Both the position numbers and the translations under genes were made by a program. The notes under the pieces were generated by a model that was not told where the DNA came from, did not search any database, and worked only from the letters and a program-made list of their open reading frames with translations. Source: an uncultured Clostridia bacterium (lineage in GTDB: Bacteria; Bacillota; Clostridia; Oscillospirales; Ruminococcaceae). From it: a stretch of DNA of 64,000 nt. Shown here in pieces: positions 49,711-57,423 of the stretch. Position 1 is the stretch's first letter, and each line of letters starts with the position of its first letter. The stretch spans positions 1 to 64,000 of the forward strand of contig CAMCPM010000009.1 in assembly GCA_945876755.1 (NCBI GenBank). The letters are read 5' to 3'.

Positions 49711-50313
49711 ATGGCAAATAATACTGCACTGCCCCTTGTGCTGCTTGCCGAGCAGTTTGCAAAGCTTCCGGGCATCGGCATGAAAAGCGCTCAGCGGCTT
49801 GCTTATCACGTTATGAGCATGACCGACGATGAAGCGCAGGCTTTTGCCGACGCTATAATCCGTGCCCACAGTACGGTAAAATGCTGTACCGAGTGCCAGA
49901 ATCTTACCGAGGGAGAGCTTTGTCCCATCTGCTCGGACGATATGCGTGACCGCAGCGTTATCTGCGTTGTGGAAACTCCCAAGGACATTTCCGCATTTGA
50001 GCGTACAAACGAGTACAAGGGCGTGTATCACGTTCTGCACGGACTTATCTCTCCGCTGGACGGCATCACTCCCGACAAGATTCGCTTGAAGGAGCTGCTT
50101 GCCCGTATACAAAAGGGCGGAGTGGAGGAAGTCATCATGGCGACAAACCCTACCGTAGAGGGCGAAGCGACAGCTATGTATATTTCCAAGCTGCTGAAGC
50201 CGCTGGGAGTAAAGGTCACAAGGCTTGCATTCGGTCTGCCCATAGGCGGAACTCTTGAATATGCCGACGAGATAACGCTTTTCAAGGCTTTGGAAAACCG
50301 CAATGAAATATAG
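49711..50313 (+). CDS. recR: Recombination protein RecR
   Basis: The 200-residue protein has the helix-hairpin-helix [17 protein letters not shown], the zinc finger [16 protein letters not shown] and the Toprim domain ([34 protein letters not shown]). It works with RecO and RecF in gap repair. ATG 49711 has GGAGGT 6 bp upstream, while an upstream ATG at 49684 has none. It is the last gene of the cluster. Confidence 0.96.
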   Translation: MANNTALPLVLLAEQFAKLPGIGMKSAQRLAYHVMSMTDDEAQAFADAIIRAHSTVKCCTECQNLTEGELCPICSDDMRDRSVICVVETPKDISAFERTNEYKGVYHVLHGLISPLDGITPDKIRLKELLARIQKGGVEEVIMATNPTVEGEATAMYISKLLKPLGVKVTRLAFGLPIGGTLEYADEITLFKALENRNEI

Positions 50314-50409
50314 CAGGCTGAGCCTGCACCCTTTCCGTAATTTAGTTTTGTGTAAAATATTTTATTTGTGGCTCGGTAACGTTAGTATGAGATAAACAGG
50401 AATTTATTC

Positions 50410-50441
50410 AATTCGTAATGCGTAATGCGTAATTCGTAATT
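50410..50441. repeat. (CGTAATK)4 tandem heptamer repeat, copy 1
   Basis: Units CGTAATG, CGTAATG, CGTAATT, CGTAATT follow each other directly. A near-copy with the units in another order lies at 56704-56735, also beside palindromic repeats. Confidence 0.75.
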
Positions 50442-50559
50442 ATTGTAGGGGACGGGTTTTCCGTCCCGTTAATGGTATCGCTTTCCGCGGCAAGCCGCTT
50501 ATTGATTGCTGTAATAAAACACGAATTTTTGTGCATAATAACAAATGTGAAAAAAAGTA

Positions 50560-50588
50560 TTGACAAAACAGGTAAAGTATGATAATAT
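50560..50588 (+). promoter_or_regulatory. Promoter of the tRNA-Gln genes
   Basis: TTGACA (50560-50565), 17-bp spacer, TAATAT (50583-50588), 43 bp before the first tRNA. Confidence 0.85.
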
Positions 50589-50630
50589 ATATAAGTCGCT
50601 TGAAGAGCTTCGCTGATATATCCGATGTAA

Positions 50631-50706
50631 TGGGATATAGCCAAGCGGTAAGGCAGCGGACTTTGACTCCGTCATTTCGGTGGTTCGAATCCACCTATCC
50701 CAGCCA
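50631..50706 (+). tRNA. tRNA-Gln (anticodon TTG)
   Basis: A complete cloverleaf: acceptor TGGGATA/TATCCCA, anticodon loop around TTG (50663-50665), TTCGAATC in the T loop, discriminator G and encoded CCA. It decodes CAA and CAG by wobble. Confidence 0.95.
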
Positions 50707-50749
50707 GTCAAAAAGTTCGTTGTGAATTTTTGACAGCGAACTTATATAT

Positions 50750-50825
50750 TGGGGTGTCGCCAAGCGGTAAGGCACTTGACTCTGACTCAAGCATTACCGG
50801 GGTTCGAATCCCTGCACCCCAGCCA
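50750..50825 (+). tRNA. tRNA-Gln (anticodon CTG)
   Basis: A cloverleaf with acceptor TGGGGTG/CACCCCA, anticodon CTG (50782-50784), GTTCGAATC T loop and encoded CCA. It probably shares one transcript with the TTG tRNA 43 bp upstream and decodes CAG. Confidence 0.94.
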
Positions 50826-50834
50826 AAAAGATTG

Positions 50835-50868
50835 ATCCGTTCTTTGCATTGCAGAGGACGGATTTTTT
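50835..50868 (+). terminator. Terminator of the tRNA-Gln transcript
   Basis: ATCCGTTCT pairs with AGGACGGAT (one wobble) and is followed by a T tract. Confidence 0.85.
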
Positions 50869-50880
50869 CTGTTTATCCGT

Positions 50881-51549
50881 TCAAAGCTTTGGAGTGTGCG
50901 TCATGGCATAGGCAACAAGCTTGTCAAGGTCGTAGGAATGTTCTGAGGAAAGCTGCACAGGCTTATGCGGATTGTCCTTTTTCAGCCACTCGGAAAGGGT
51001 GGTATAGTGATTGCTGTACGGACGGCATCCGCTGTTCATAATATAGCTGTCAGCACGGTTAATGCAGTCTGTTACAGCCGTTTCGCCGTATTCCTCACAC
51101 AACGAGCGGTACTGCTCCTCTGTCAGCCTTATATACTTTCCGAAGATTTTGTTGTCGTCCTGTTTGTCACCGCCGCAGGCGGAATTGTCATTCACAATAG
51201 CATTATCAATATCATTTCCATTTACGTCATCATCATCATTATCAGGTTTTTTTGCTTTTTCGGAAAAGCTTTTGCTTTCTTCCGAAACCACTTGCTTTTT
51301 GGGTCTGCCGCCAAGCCTGCCCGATTCTCTGCGCTTTTCGCATACACTTTCGTACTCGGCTCTGTCCCGTTCGAGATTGCTTTTTATGGGAAGAAACGCC
51401 ATTTTTACAAGCCTGTCCATATCGGGAGCAGCACCGTCAATTTCGTGAGCAAAAATTGCCTTGATAAGCTGCCCCGCTTCCTCGTCGGTCAGCTCGGAAA
51501 ATATCTCCCCGTAGCTGTGATAAAGTATGAATGATTTTTTCTCCGGCAT
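50881..51549 (-). CDS. DUF6291-like hypothetical protein (phage-type)
   Basis: The 222-residue product has an N-terminal conserved-looking block (FSELTDEEAGQLIKAIFAHEIDG, about residues 15-40, then NLERDRAEYESVCEKRRESGRLGGRPKK at about 57-85), a polar Asp/Asn-rich linker, and a C-terminal segment. The RESGRLGGRP stretch is common in phage replication-initiation-like proteins, and I associate the first block with DUF6291. AAAGGAG on the minus strand lies 11 bp before ATG 51549. It sits beside two tRNA genes, a common integration spot, but no integrase is visible. Confidence 0.6.
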   Translation of the reverse strand: MPEKKSFILYHSYGEIFSELTDEEAGQLIKAIFAHEIDGAAPDMDRLVKMAFLPIKSNLERDRAEYESVCEKRRESGRLGGRPKKQVVSEESKSFSEKAKKPDNDDDDVNGNDIDNAIVNDNSACGGDKQDDNKIFGKYIRLTEEQYRSLCEEYGETAVTDCINRADSYIMNSGCRPYSNHYTTLSEWLKKDNPHKPVQLSSEHSYDLDKLVAYAMTHTPKL

Positions 51550-51743
51550 AAGCTTTGCTGCTCCTTTAACGTAAAGATATACCTTAATTCTATCCGTAAA
51601 AGGGCGGTTTTTCAACGTTTTCGGTACATATTCTGCGATATGGATATAAACGGGTCTTTGACGGCGTGCAACTTTTATTGTAATTTTAAAGCGGATTTAA
51701 ATTTTTTTGTAACGTTATGCAGTTTAATTGAAATTTGTTATAA

Positions 51744-51979
51744 GGGGACGCCCTTAAACAAAACTTGTTTTGTTTTTTGCAGAGGCGTCCCCTCTTCCGC
51801 GCTTTGCGCGGAATTCACCCCTTGCGGAGCTCTTCTAAGGCAGGACTTTCGCGCTCTGCGGAGCGCGACTCAGGGGCGCCGCCCCTAAGAACCCTGCAGC
51901 CTTGAAAGGCTGGCGAACTTTTTATTCTCCGATGTTTTTTCGCTTTACGAAAAAACTCAGAAATGAACGCAAAGCGTTC
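51744..51979. repeat. Palindromic-repeat mosaic, block 1
   Basis: It contains consecutive hairpins: GGGGACGCC/GGCGTCCCC (51744-51792) enclosing AAACAAAA-CTTG-TTTTGTTT; CCGCGC-TTT-GCGCGG; GCGCTC-TGCG-GAGCGC (51851-51866); GGGGC-GCC-GCCCC; AGCCTT-GA-AAGGCT (51898-51911); a TTTTTTCG/CGAAAAAA unit; and GAACGC-AAA-GCGTTC (51965-51979). Parts recur in block 2, one half in the same orientation (51813-51869 with 57129-57186), the other inverted (51895-51957 with 56763-56823). Confidence 0.8.
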
Positions 51980-52117
51980 GTTTTGTGCTGGACTGGCTAA
52001 TGCTGTTCTGCGGCTTTGTGAAACAGTTCATCTTCCATTTATACATTATATATCCATAAATTTATATGTAAATGTGGACAATTATATATTATTCCGCCGT
52101 TTGTACTTGATAAATTA

Positions 52118-52146
52118 TTGACAAAGTTGCGGAAAACAGGTATAAT
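52118..52146 (+). promoter_or_regulatory. Consensus promoter of the aconitase operon
   Basis: TTGACA (52118-52123), 17-bp spacer, TATAAT (52141-52146). Confidence 0.9.
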
Positions 52147-52184
52147 ATATAATGTATTTTATGTATATGAAAGGATGGTTCGGA

Positions 52185-54122
52185 ATGGGATACACTTTAA
52201 CCGAAAAAATTCTGAAGGCTCACCTTGTTGACGGCGAATTCGTCAAGGGCAAGGAGATCGGAATCCGCATTGACCAGACTCTTACTCAGGACGCAACAGG
52301 CACTATGGCATACCTCGAATTCGAGGCTATGGGCGTGCCGAGAGTTAAGACAGAACGTTCTGTTGCATATATCGACCACAATACTCTCCAGTCAGGCTTT
52401 GAAAATGCCGACGACCACCGCTTTATCGGCTCGGTAGCTAAAAAGCACGGCATTTACTTCTCTCGTCCCGGCAACGGTATCTGCCATCAGGTACACCTTG
52501 AACGCTTCGGCATCCCCGGCAAGACCCTTATCGGCTCCGACAGCCATACTCCCACAGGCGGCGGTATAGGTATGATAGCTATCGGCGCAGGCGGACTTGA
52601 CGTTGCTGTTGCTATGGGCGGCGGCGCTTACTATATTACATACCCTAAGATAGTTAACGTTAAGCTGACAGGCAAGCTTAATCCTTGGGTAGCGGCTAAG
52701 GACGTTATCCTTGAAGTCCTCCGCATTATGTCCGTAAAGGGCGGCGTAGGCAAGGTAATCGAGTACACAGGCGAGGGCGTTAAGACTCTCAGCGTGCCCG
52801 AGCGTGCGACTATTACAAACATGGGCGCAGAGCTTGGCGCAACTACTTCTATCTTCCCATCTGATGAAATTACAAAGCAGTTCCTTGACGCACAGAAGCG
52901 CGGCGAGGTATGGACAGAGCTTTCCGCAGACCCGGACGCAGTTTACGACGAGGTTATCGAGATAAACCTTTCCGAGCTTGCACCTCTTGCAGCTTGTCCT
53001 CATTCTCCCGACAATATCAAGACAGCCGAGGAGCTTAGCGGCATGAAGATAGACCAGGTCTGCATCGGTTCATGTACAAACAGCTCACTTATGGATATGA
53101 TGAAGGTCGCTCACATTCTCAAGGGCAAGACCGTTCACCCCGACGTTTCACTTTCTATTGCTCCCGGTTCAAAGCAGGTGCTCAATATGCTTGCTCAGAA
53201 CGGCGCTCTTGCGATAATGATAGACGCAGGCGCAAGAATCCTCGAAAGTGCCTGCGGACCTTGCATCGGTATGGGTCAGTCGCCTAATTCAAAGGGTATC
53301 TCTCTCCGTACCTTCAACAGAAACTTTGAGGGACGTTCCGGCACAAAGGACGGTCAGATATACCTCGTATCTCCCGAAATGGCAGCGGCTTCCGCAATTG
53401 CAGGCGTACTTACCGACCCGAGAACTCTCGGCGAAATGCCCGTATTTGAAATGCCCAAGGAGTTCGTTATCAACGACAATATGATAGCTGCTCCCGCACC
53501 CGTTGAGGAAATGGACAAGGTTGAGATCCTCCGCGGACCAAATATCAAGCCTTTCCCCACAACAAAGCCTCTTGCAGACAGCATTGAAGCTCCCTGCTCG
53601 CTTAAAGTCGGCGACAACATCACTACCGACCACATCATGCCTGCAGGTGCGAAGATACTTCCTCTCCGTTCAAATATCCCTGCAATTTCCAAGTTCTGCT
53701 TTACCGTATGCGACGAGAAATTCCCCGAGCGTGCGGAAAGCCTTGGAAAGAGCATTATCGTCGGCGGCGCAAATTACGGTCAGGGCTCGTCCCGTGAGCA
53801 CGCTGCACTTGCTCCTCTCCACCTGGGCGTAAAGGCTGTTCTGGTAAAGAGCTTTGCAAGAATCCACCGTTCCAACCTTATCAACGCAGGTATTCTCCCA
53901 CTCACATTCGTGAACGAGGCTGACTATGACAAGATATCACAGGGCGACGAGCTTGTGCTTGCAAACGTCCGTGCAGACATCGAAGCAGGCAAGACCCAGC
54001 TTACCGTAACAAACAAGACAACGGGCGCTGAAATTCCCGTACTCTGCGAGCTTTCGGGAAGAACAAAGGATATTATCCTTGCAGGCGGTCTCCTTGATTA
54101 CACAAGAGAAAGCCTGAAGTAA
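52185..54122 (+). CDS. acn: Aconitate hydratase
   Basis: The 645-residue protein has the three-cysteine cluster motifs of aconitases: a SDSHTPTGGG segment, VCIGSCTNSS (about residue 300) and ESACGPCIGMG (about residue 365), and the swivel-domain GANYGQGSSREHAAL. It isomerises citrate to isocitrate using a 4Fe-4S cluster. The length fits the short mitochondrial-type aconitases found in Clostridia. ATG 52185 has AAAGGA 9 bp upstream. It starts an operon that ends with isocitrate dehydrogenase and rex, i.e. the oxidative route to 2-oxoglutarate, but citrate synthase is missing here. Confidence 0.95.
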   Translation: MGYTLTEKILKAHLVDGEFVKGKEIGIRIDQTLTQDATGTMAYLEFEAMGVPRVKTERSVAYIDHNTLQSGFENADDHRFIGSVAKKHGIYFSRPGNGICHQVHLERFGIPGKTLIGSDSHTPTGGGIGMIAIGAGGLDVAVAMGGGAYYITYPKIVNVKLTGKLNPWVAAKDVILEVLRIMSVKGGVGKVIEYTGEGVKTLSVPERATITNMGAELGATTSIFPSDEITKQFLDAQKRGEVWTELSADPDAVYDEVIEINLSELAPLAACPHSPDNIKTAEELSGMKIDQVCIGSCTNSSLMDMMKVAHILKGKTVHPDVSLSIAPGSKQVLNMLAQNGALAIMIDAGARILESACGPCIGMGQSPNSKGISLRTFNRNFEGRSGTKDGQIYLVSPEMAAASAIAGVLTDPRTLGEMPVFEMPKEFVINDNMIAAPAPVEEMDKVEILRGPNIKPFPTTKPLADSIEAPCSLKVGDNITTDHIMPAGAKILPLRSNIPAISKFCFTVCDEKFPERAESLGKSIIVGGANYGQGSSREHAALAPLHLGVKAVLVKSFARIHRSNLINAGILPLTFVNEADYDKISQGDELVLANVRADIEAGKTQLTVTNKTTGAEIPVLCELSGRTKDIILAGGLLDYTRESLK

Positions 54123-54331
54123 TGAACATTTTGTTCGGATACCGCTATCGTTCTCATGGTCACCATTGGTCAATAGCTGACTGGATAGCGTTTGTCTGCG
54201 CTTTAATTGTTATTTATGTATTAAGGCGTGCTGCGGAAAAATACTTTCCGGGTATTGGTGAAAGAACGCTTAATATAATTTCATTTATCATAATTGTTAT
54301 TGCAGTATTTATTGCTGCTGCTTTCGAGTAA
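54122..54331 (+). CDS. Small hypothetical membrane protein
   Basis: The 69-residue product starts on the last base of the aconitase stop codon. It has two hydrophobic segments (about residues 18-34 and 50-67) with a basic linker between. There is no good ribosome binding site, so it would rely on translational coupling. I do not recognise a family. It lies between metabolic genes without obvious connection; because it is short, it may not be expressed. Confidence 0.45.
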   Translation: MNILFGYRYRSHGHHWSIADWIAFVCALIVIYVLRRAAEKYFPGIGERTLNIISFIIIVIAVFIAAAFE

Positions 54332-54332
54332 T

Positions 54333-54788
54333 ATGGATATTAACAAAAACCCCGATTTTTACCAATCACGCTGCGGAAAGCTTTGCAGCGAATGTGAAAG
54401 CCGTGAGAAATTCGGCTGCGAGGGCTGCCTTGAGCTTATCGAGGGCGACTGGGCAGGGGACTGCGAGATAAAGAAATGCTGCGAGGAAAAGCAGCTTGAG
54501 CATTGCGGACTCTGCCAAGGCTTCCCCTGCGACCTGCTGAGGAATACCTCCTTCGACGAGGAGGAGGGCGACAGCGGCGAGCGGCTTGTTACACTGAAAC
54601 GCTGGGCAGAGGAAAGCTCCTCACGGAAGCAGACCTCGGGAAGCCTTATTCTCGGCGGCTTTGCCGTGGGAGTGTCGGCAGGAGCGGTATTCGGCGCGCT
54701 GTCTGGAAGCTTTGCGGCGGTAATGTTTGCGTGTATTCTCGTGGGAACTGCTGTGGGCGTTATGATCGATATTACTAAGAAAAAATAA
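54333..54788 (+). CDS. Cysteine-rich DUF3795-like protein with C-terminal membrane region
   Basis: The 151-residue product begins with many cysteines (SRCGKLCSECESREKFGCEGC, then CEIKKCCEEKQLEHCGLCQGFPC), a pattern of the DUF3795 family, which probably binds metal. Two hydrophobic segments follow (about residues 103-125 and 127-145). The fusion of the cysteine domain to membrane helices is not the usual architecture. The start has no strong binding site, so coupling is likely. It lies within the aconitase-isocitrate dehydrogenase operon, 15 bp before icd. Confidence 0.65.
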   Translation: MDINKNPDFYQSRCGKLCSECESREKFGCEGCLELIEGDWAGDCEIKKCCEEKQLEHCGLCQGFPCDLLRNTSFDEEEGDSGERLVTLKRWAEESSSRKQTSGSLILGGFAVGVSAGAVFGALSGSFAAVMFACILVGTAVGVMIDITKKK

Positions 54789-54803
54789 ACGGAGGTCTTG
54801 AAA

Positions 54804-56021
54804 ATGGCTGAAAAAATCAAAATGACTACACCTATTGTCGAAATGGACGGCGACGAAATGACCCGTATCATCTGGAAGATGATAAAGGATATACTTATTC
54901 TTCCTTACATTGACCTGAAAAGCGAGTATTACGACCTCGGTCTTGTTCACCGCAACGAGACTAACGACCAGGTAACTATCGACAGCGCCGAGGCTACAAA
55001 GAAGTACGGCGTTGCTGTAAAGTGCGCAACCATTACTCCTAACGCTCAGAGAATGACCGAATACAACCTGAAAGAAATGTGGAAGTCACCTAACGGTACT
55101 ATCCGTGCTATCCTTGACGGTACAGTGTTCAGAAAGCCTATCCTTGTAAAGGGTATCGTTCCTTACATTCCCACATGGACTAAGCCTATCACTATCGCCC
55201 GTCACGCTTACGGCGACATCTACAAGAATACCGAGCTTCGTGTTAAGGCAGGCTCAAAGGCAGAGCTTGTTGTTACCGACAAGGACGGCAACGAGACCCG
55301 TGCCCTTATCCACGATTTCAAGAACTCCGACGGTGTAATTCAGGGCGTTCACAACCTTGACGATTCCATCGCATCCTTTGCACGTTCCTGCTTCAACTTT
55401 GCTCTCGACGCAAAGGAGGACCTGTGGTTCGCTTCAAAGGATACTATTTCCAAGACCTACGACCACCGCTTCAAGGACATTTTCGCAGAAATTTACGAGA
55501 ACGAGTACAAGGAAAAATTCGAGGCGGCAGGCATTGAGTATTTCTATACCCTTATCGACGACGTTATCGCAAGAGTTGTACGTTCCAACGGCGGCTTTAT
55601 CTGGGCTTGCAAGAACTACGACGGCGATGTAATGTCCGATATGCTTGCGACTGCTTTCGGAAGCCTTGGTCTTATGACTTCCGTACTTGTTTCTCCTTCG
55701 GGCGTTTATGAGTACGAAGCTGCTCACGGTACTGTTACACGTCACTATTACAACTACCTCAAGGGCGAAAAGACCTCCACAAACCCCATTGCAACTATTT
55801 TTGCATGGAGCGGCGCACTCCGCAAGAGAGGCGAGCTTGACAACATTCCCGAGCTTATGGACTATGCGGACAAGCTTGAAAAGGCTTCCATCCAGACAAT
55901 GGAGGACGGCATCATGGACAAGAACCTTGCCGCAATGTCTACTCTTGAAAACAAACAGCCTGTTGATACAGAAACATTCCTCGTTGAGATCAACAACCGA
56001 CTCGCCGCATTAATGCAGTAA
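54804..56021 (+). CDS. icd: NADP-dependent isocitrate dehydrogenase
   Basis: The 405-residue protein is of the eukaryote-like (type II) homodimeric class, with the [17 protein letters not shown] terminus, [19 protein letters not shown] substrate-binding loop (Ser/Asn/Arg) and the [10 protein letters not shown] metal site. The [15 protein letters not shown] loop contacts NADP. It converts isocitrate to 2-oxoglutarate with CO2 release, giving glutamate precursor and NADPH. ATG 54804 has GGAGG 8 bp upstream. It follows the aconitase cluster and precedes rex by 24 bp. Confidence 0.95.
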   Translation: MAEKIKMTTPIVEMDGDEMTRIIWKMIKDILILPYIDLKSEYYDLGLVHRNETNDQVTIDSAEATKKYGVAVKCATITPNAQRMTEYNLKEMWKSPNGTIRAILDGTVFRKPILVKGIVPYIPTWTKPITIARHAYGDIYKNTELRVKAGSKAELVVTDKDGNETRALIHDFKNSDGVIQGVHNLDDSIASFARSCFNFALDAKEDLWFASKDTISKTYDHRFKDIFAEIYENEYKEKFEAAGIEYFYTLIDDVIARVVRSNGGFIWACKNYDGDVMSDMLATAFGSLGLMTSVLVSPSGVYEYEAAHGTVTRHYYNYLKGEKTSTNPIATIFAWSGALRKRGELDNIPELMDYADKLEKASIQTMEDGIMDKNLAAMSTLENKQPVDTETFLVEINNRLAALMQ

Positions 56022-56045
56022 CAGTAAAAAAGGATGGCTATTTAA

Positions 56046-56699
56046 ATGTCAAAGATGACGAAAAAAAGCATATCAAACTCTGTAATAAAACGTCTGCCCA
56101 GATATTACCGCTTTATCGGCGAGCTTGTCAAGCAGGGTACGGTAAGGATATCTTCGGGAGAGCTTGCCGAAAAAATGTCCCTGACCGCTTCGCAGATACG
56201 GCAGGACTTAAACTGCTTCGGCGGCTTCGGGCAGCAGGGGTACGGCTATAACCTTATTGAACTTCAGACGGAGATAGGAAAAATTCTGGGGGTAAAGCAG
56301 GGGTATAAAACTGTACTTATCGGTGCAGGAAATCTCGGACGTGCAATAGCTACGCATATGGATTTCAGCGAGTACGGCTGCAACCTTATTGGTATCTTTG
56401 ACAGTGACGAGAAGAAATCGGGCAGCAAGGTCGCAGGACTGGGCATAATGCCTGTTTCGGAAATGGAAAGCTTTTTTGCCGCCGAGCAGCCGCAGATAGC
56501 TATACTGTGCATACCGAAAACTGCGGCGCAAGAGCTTGCCGACAAGCTGGTTTCTCTTGGAATAAAAGCGTTCTGGAACTTCAGTCATTATGATATAAAA
56601 ATCACCCATAAGGACGTTGTGGTTGAAAACGTCCATCTGGGTGACAGTATAATGATGCTATCCTATGCGCTTACCAACAGCGACAATGAGAAACAGTAA
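56046..56699 (+). CDS. rex: Redox-sensing transcriptional repressor Rex
   Basis: The 217-residue protein has an N-terminal winged helix (IKRLPRYYRFI, then LTASQIRQDLNCFGGFGQQGYGY) and a Rossmann domain with the NAD(H) loop VLIGAGNLGRAIA. Rex leaves DNA when NADH rises, inducing fermentative genes. Here it is the last gene of the aconitase-icd operon. A candidate operator lies over the -10 of the alcohol dehydrogenase gene (15825). No clear Rex site was found before its own operon. Confidence 0.95.
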   Translation: MSKMTKKSISNSVIKRLPRYYRFIGELVKQGTVRISSGELAEKMSLTASQIRQDLNCFGGFGQQGYGYNLIELQTEIGKILGVKQGYKTVLIGAGNLGRAIATHMDFSEYGCNLIGIFDSDEKKSGSKVAGLGIMPVSEMESFFAAEQPQIAILCIPKTAAQELADKLVSLGIKAFWNFSHYDIKITHKDVVVENVHLGDSIMMLSYALTNSDNEKQ

Positions 56700-56703
56700 A
56701 ATT

Positions 56704-56735
56704 AATGCGTAATTCGTAATGCGTAATGCGTAATT
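56704..56735. repeat. (CGTAATK)4 tandem heptamer repeat, copy 2
   Basis: Units CGTAATT, CGTAATG, CGTAATG, CGTAATT follow each other directly; compare the other copy at 50410-50441. It abuts the palindromic-repeat block. Confidence 0.75.
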
Positions 56736-56739
56736 AAAA

Positions 56740-57235
56740 CGAACGCAAGCGTTCGTTTCCGAGTTTTTTCGCTTTGCGAAAAAACATCGGAGAATAAAAA
56801 GTTCGCCAGCCTTTCAAGGCTGCGGTTTCCAAAGGCAGAGCCTTTGGTCGCCCTCCGCAGAGGGCGAAATCTCTTCTTGCGCCCCGTGGGCGCGCCTTAA
56901 AAGCGCTCTGCAAGGTTGAATTTTGCGGCGAGCAGCCGCAAAAGAAGGACGCTCTGTAAGAGAGAGCGTCCTTAACAACGGCGCAAGCCGTTGCAATTCT
57001 ATCAGCTCAAAGAAAAGCTTCGTTCAAAACAGTCCACCGGACTGTTTTGAAGATAAGTTATCTTTTTGATTGCAACAAAGGGGACGCCCTCTATCTCAGG
57101 GCGTCCCCTCTTTCTCGGCTTTGCCGAGAAATTCACCTCTTGCGGAGCTCTTCCAAGGCAGGAATTTCGCGCTCTGCGGAGCGCGACCAAAGGGCTTCCG
57201 CCCTCTGGACACCTGACCAGCGCGGCTGCGCTGGA
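56740..57235. repeat. Palindromic-repeat mosaic, block 2
   Basis: About fifteen hairpin units in 500 bp, for example ACGAACGC-AA-GCGTTCGT (56740-56757), GTTTTTTCGC/GCGAAAAAAC (56763-56785), AGCCTTTCAAGGCT, CCAAAGGC-AGA-GCCTTTGG, CGCCCTC/GAGGGCG, AAGGACGCTCT/AGAGCGTCCTT (56956-56983), AAAACAGTCC-ACC-GGACTGTTTT, GGGGACGCCCT/AGGGCGTCCCC (57080-57108), CTCGGC-TTT-GCCGAG, CGCGCTC/GAGCGCG and CCAGCGC/GCGCTGG. Parts match block 1 directly, others inverted. Confidence 0.8.
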
Positions 57236-57357
57236 CCAGCTTGAGTCGCTCCGCTAAATTCTTGTTAATCTCATCTAACGTCACCGAGACACAAAACTAA
57301 CGATTTATGCAAAGTAAATTACGGAATGCCTGCGGCGGCTCGCCGCTGAATAAAATT

Positions 57358-57390
57358 TAACGGCTGTACGGAATTTCCCGTGCAGCCGTT
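57358..57390 (-). terminator. Terminator after the decarboxylase beta gene
   Basis: TAACGGCTGTACGG-type arm and CCGTGCAGCCGTTA form a long stem (one G-T pair); on the minus strand it follows the gene end at 57424 and leads into T-rich sequence. Confidence 0.65.
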
Positions 57391-57423
57391 ATTATTTTTT
57401 TTATATGCCGTATAGGCTTTTTA

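Larger units (their letters stand above)
50314..50630. other. 317-bp intergenic region with heptamer repeats and tRNA promoter
   Basis: It holds four tandem heptamers CGTAATK (50413-50440), a GGGACGG-TTTT-CCGTCCC-type hairpin (50451-50467) and the tRNA promoter at 50560. No gene was seen. Confidence 0.6.
51550..52184. other. 635-bp intergenic region with palindromic-repeat mosaic and promoter
   Basis: It includes the block of at least seven hairpin units (51744-51979), then AT-rich sequence leading to the aconitase promoter at 52118. No protein-coding gene is supported. Confidence 0.6.
56700..57423. other. 724-bp intergenic region filled with repeats
   Basis: It holds the second (CGTAATK)4 array (56704-56735), then palindromic-repeat block 2 (56740-57235), and a downstream inverted repeat before the decarboxylase gene (TAACGGCTGTACGG ... 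CCGTGCAGCCGTTA, 57358-57390), which reads as the minus-strand terminator of that gene. No protein-coding gene is supported. Confidence 0.6.

Noticed and set aside
51744..52000. Possible rRNA, tRNA or structured RNA gene
   Set aside because: The hairpins are short and independent, match no known RNA, and recur rearranged at 56.7-57.2 kb.
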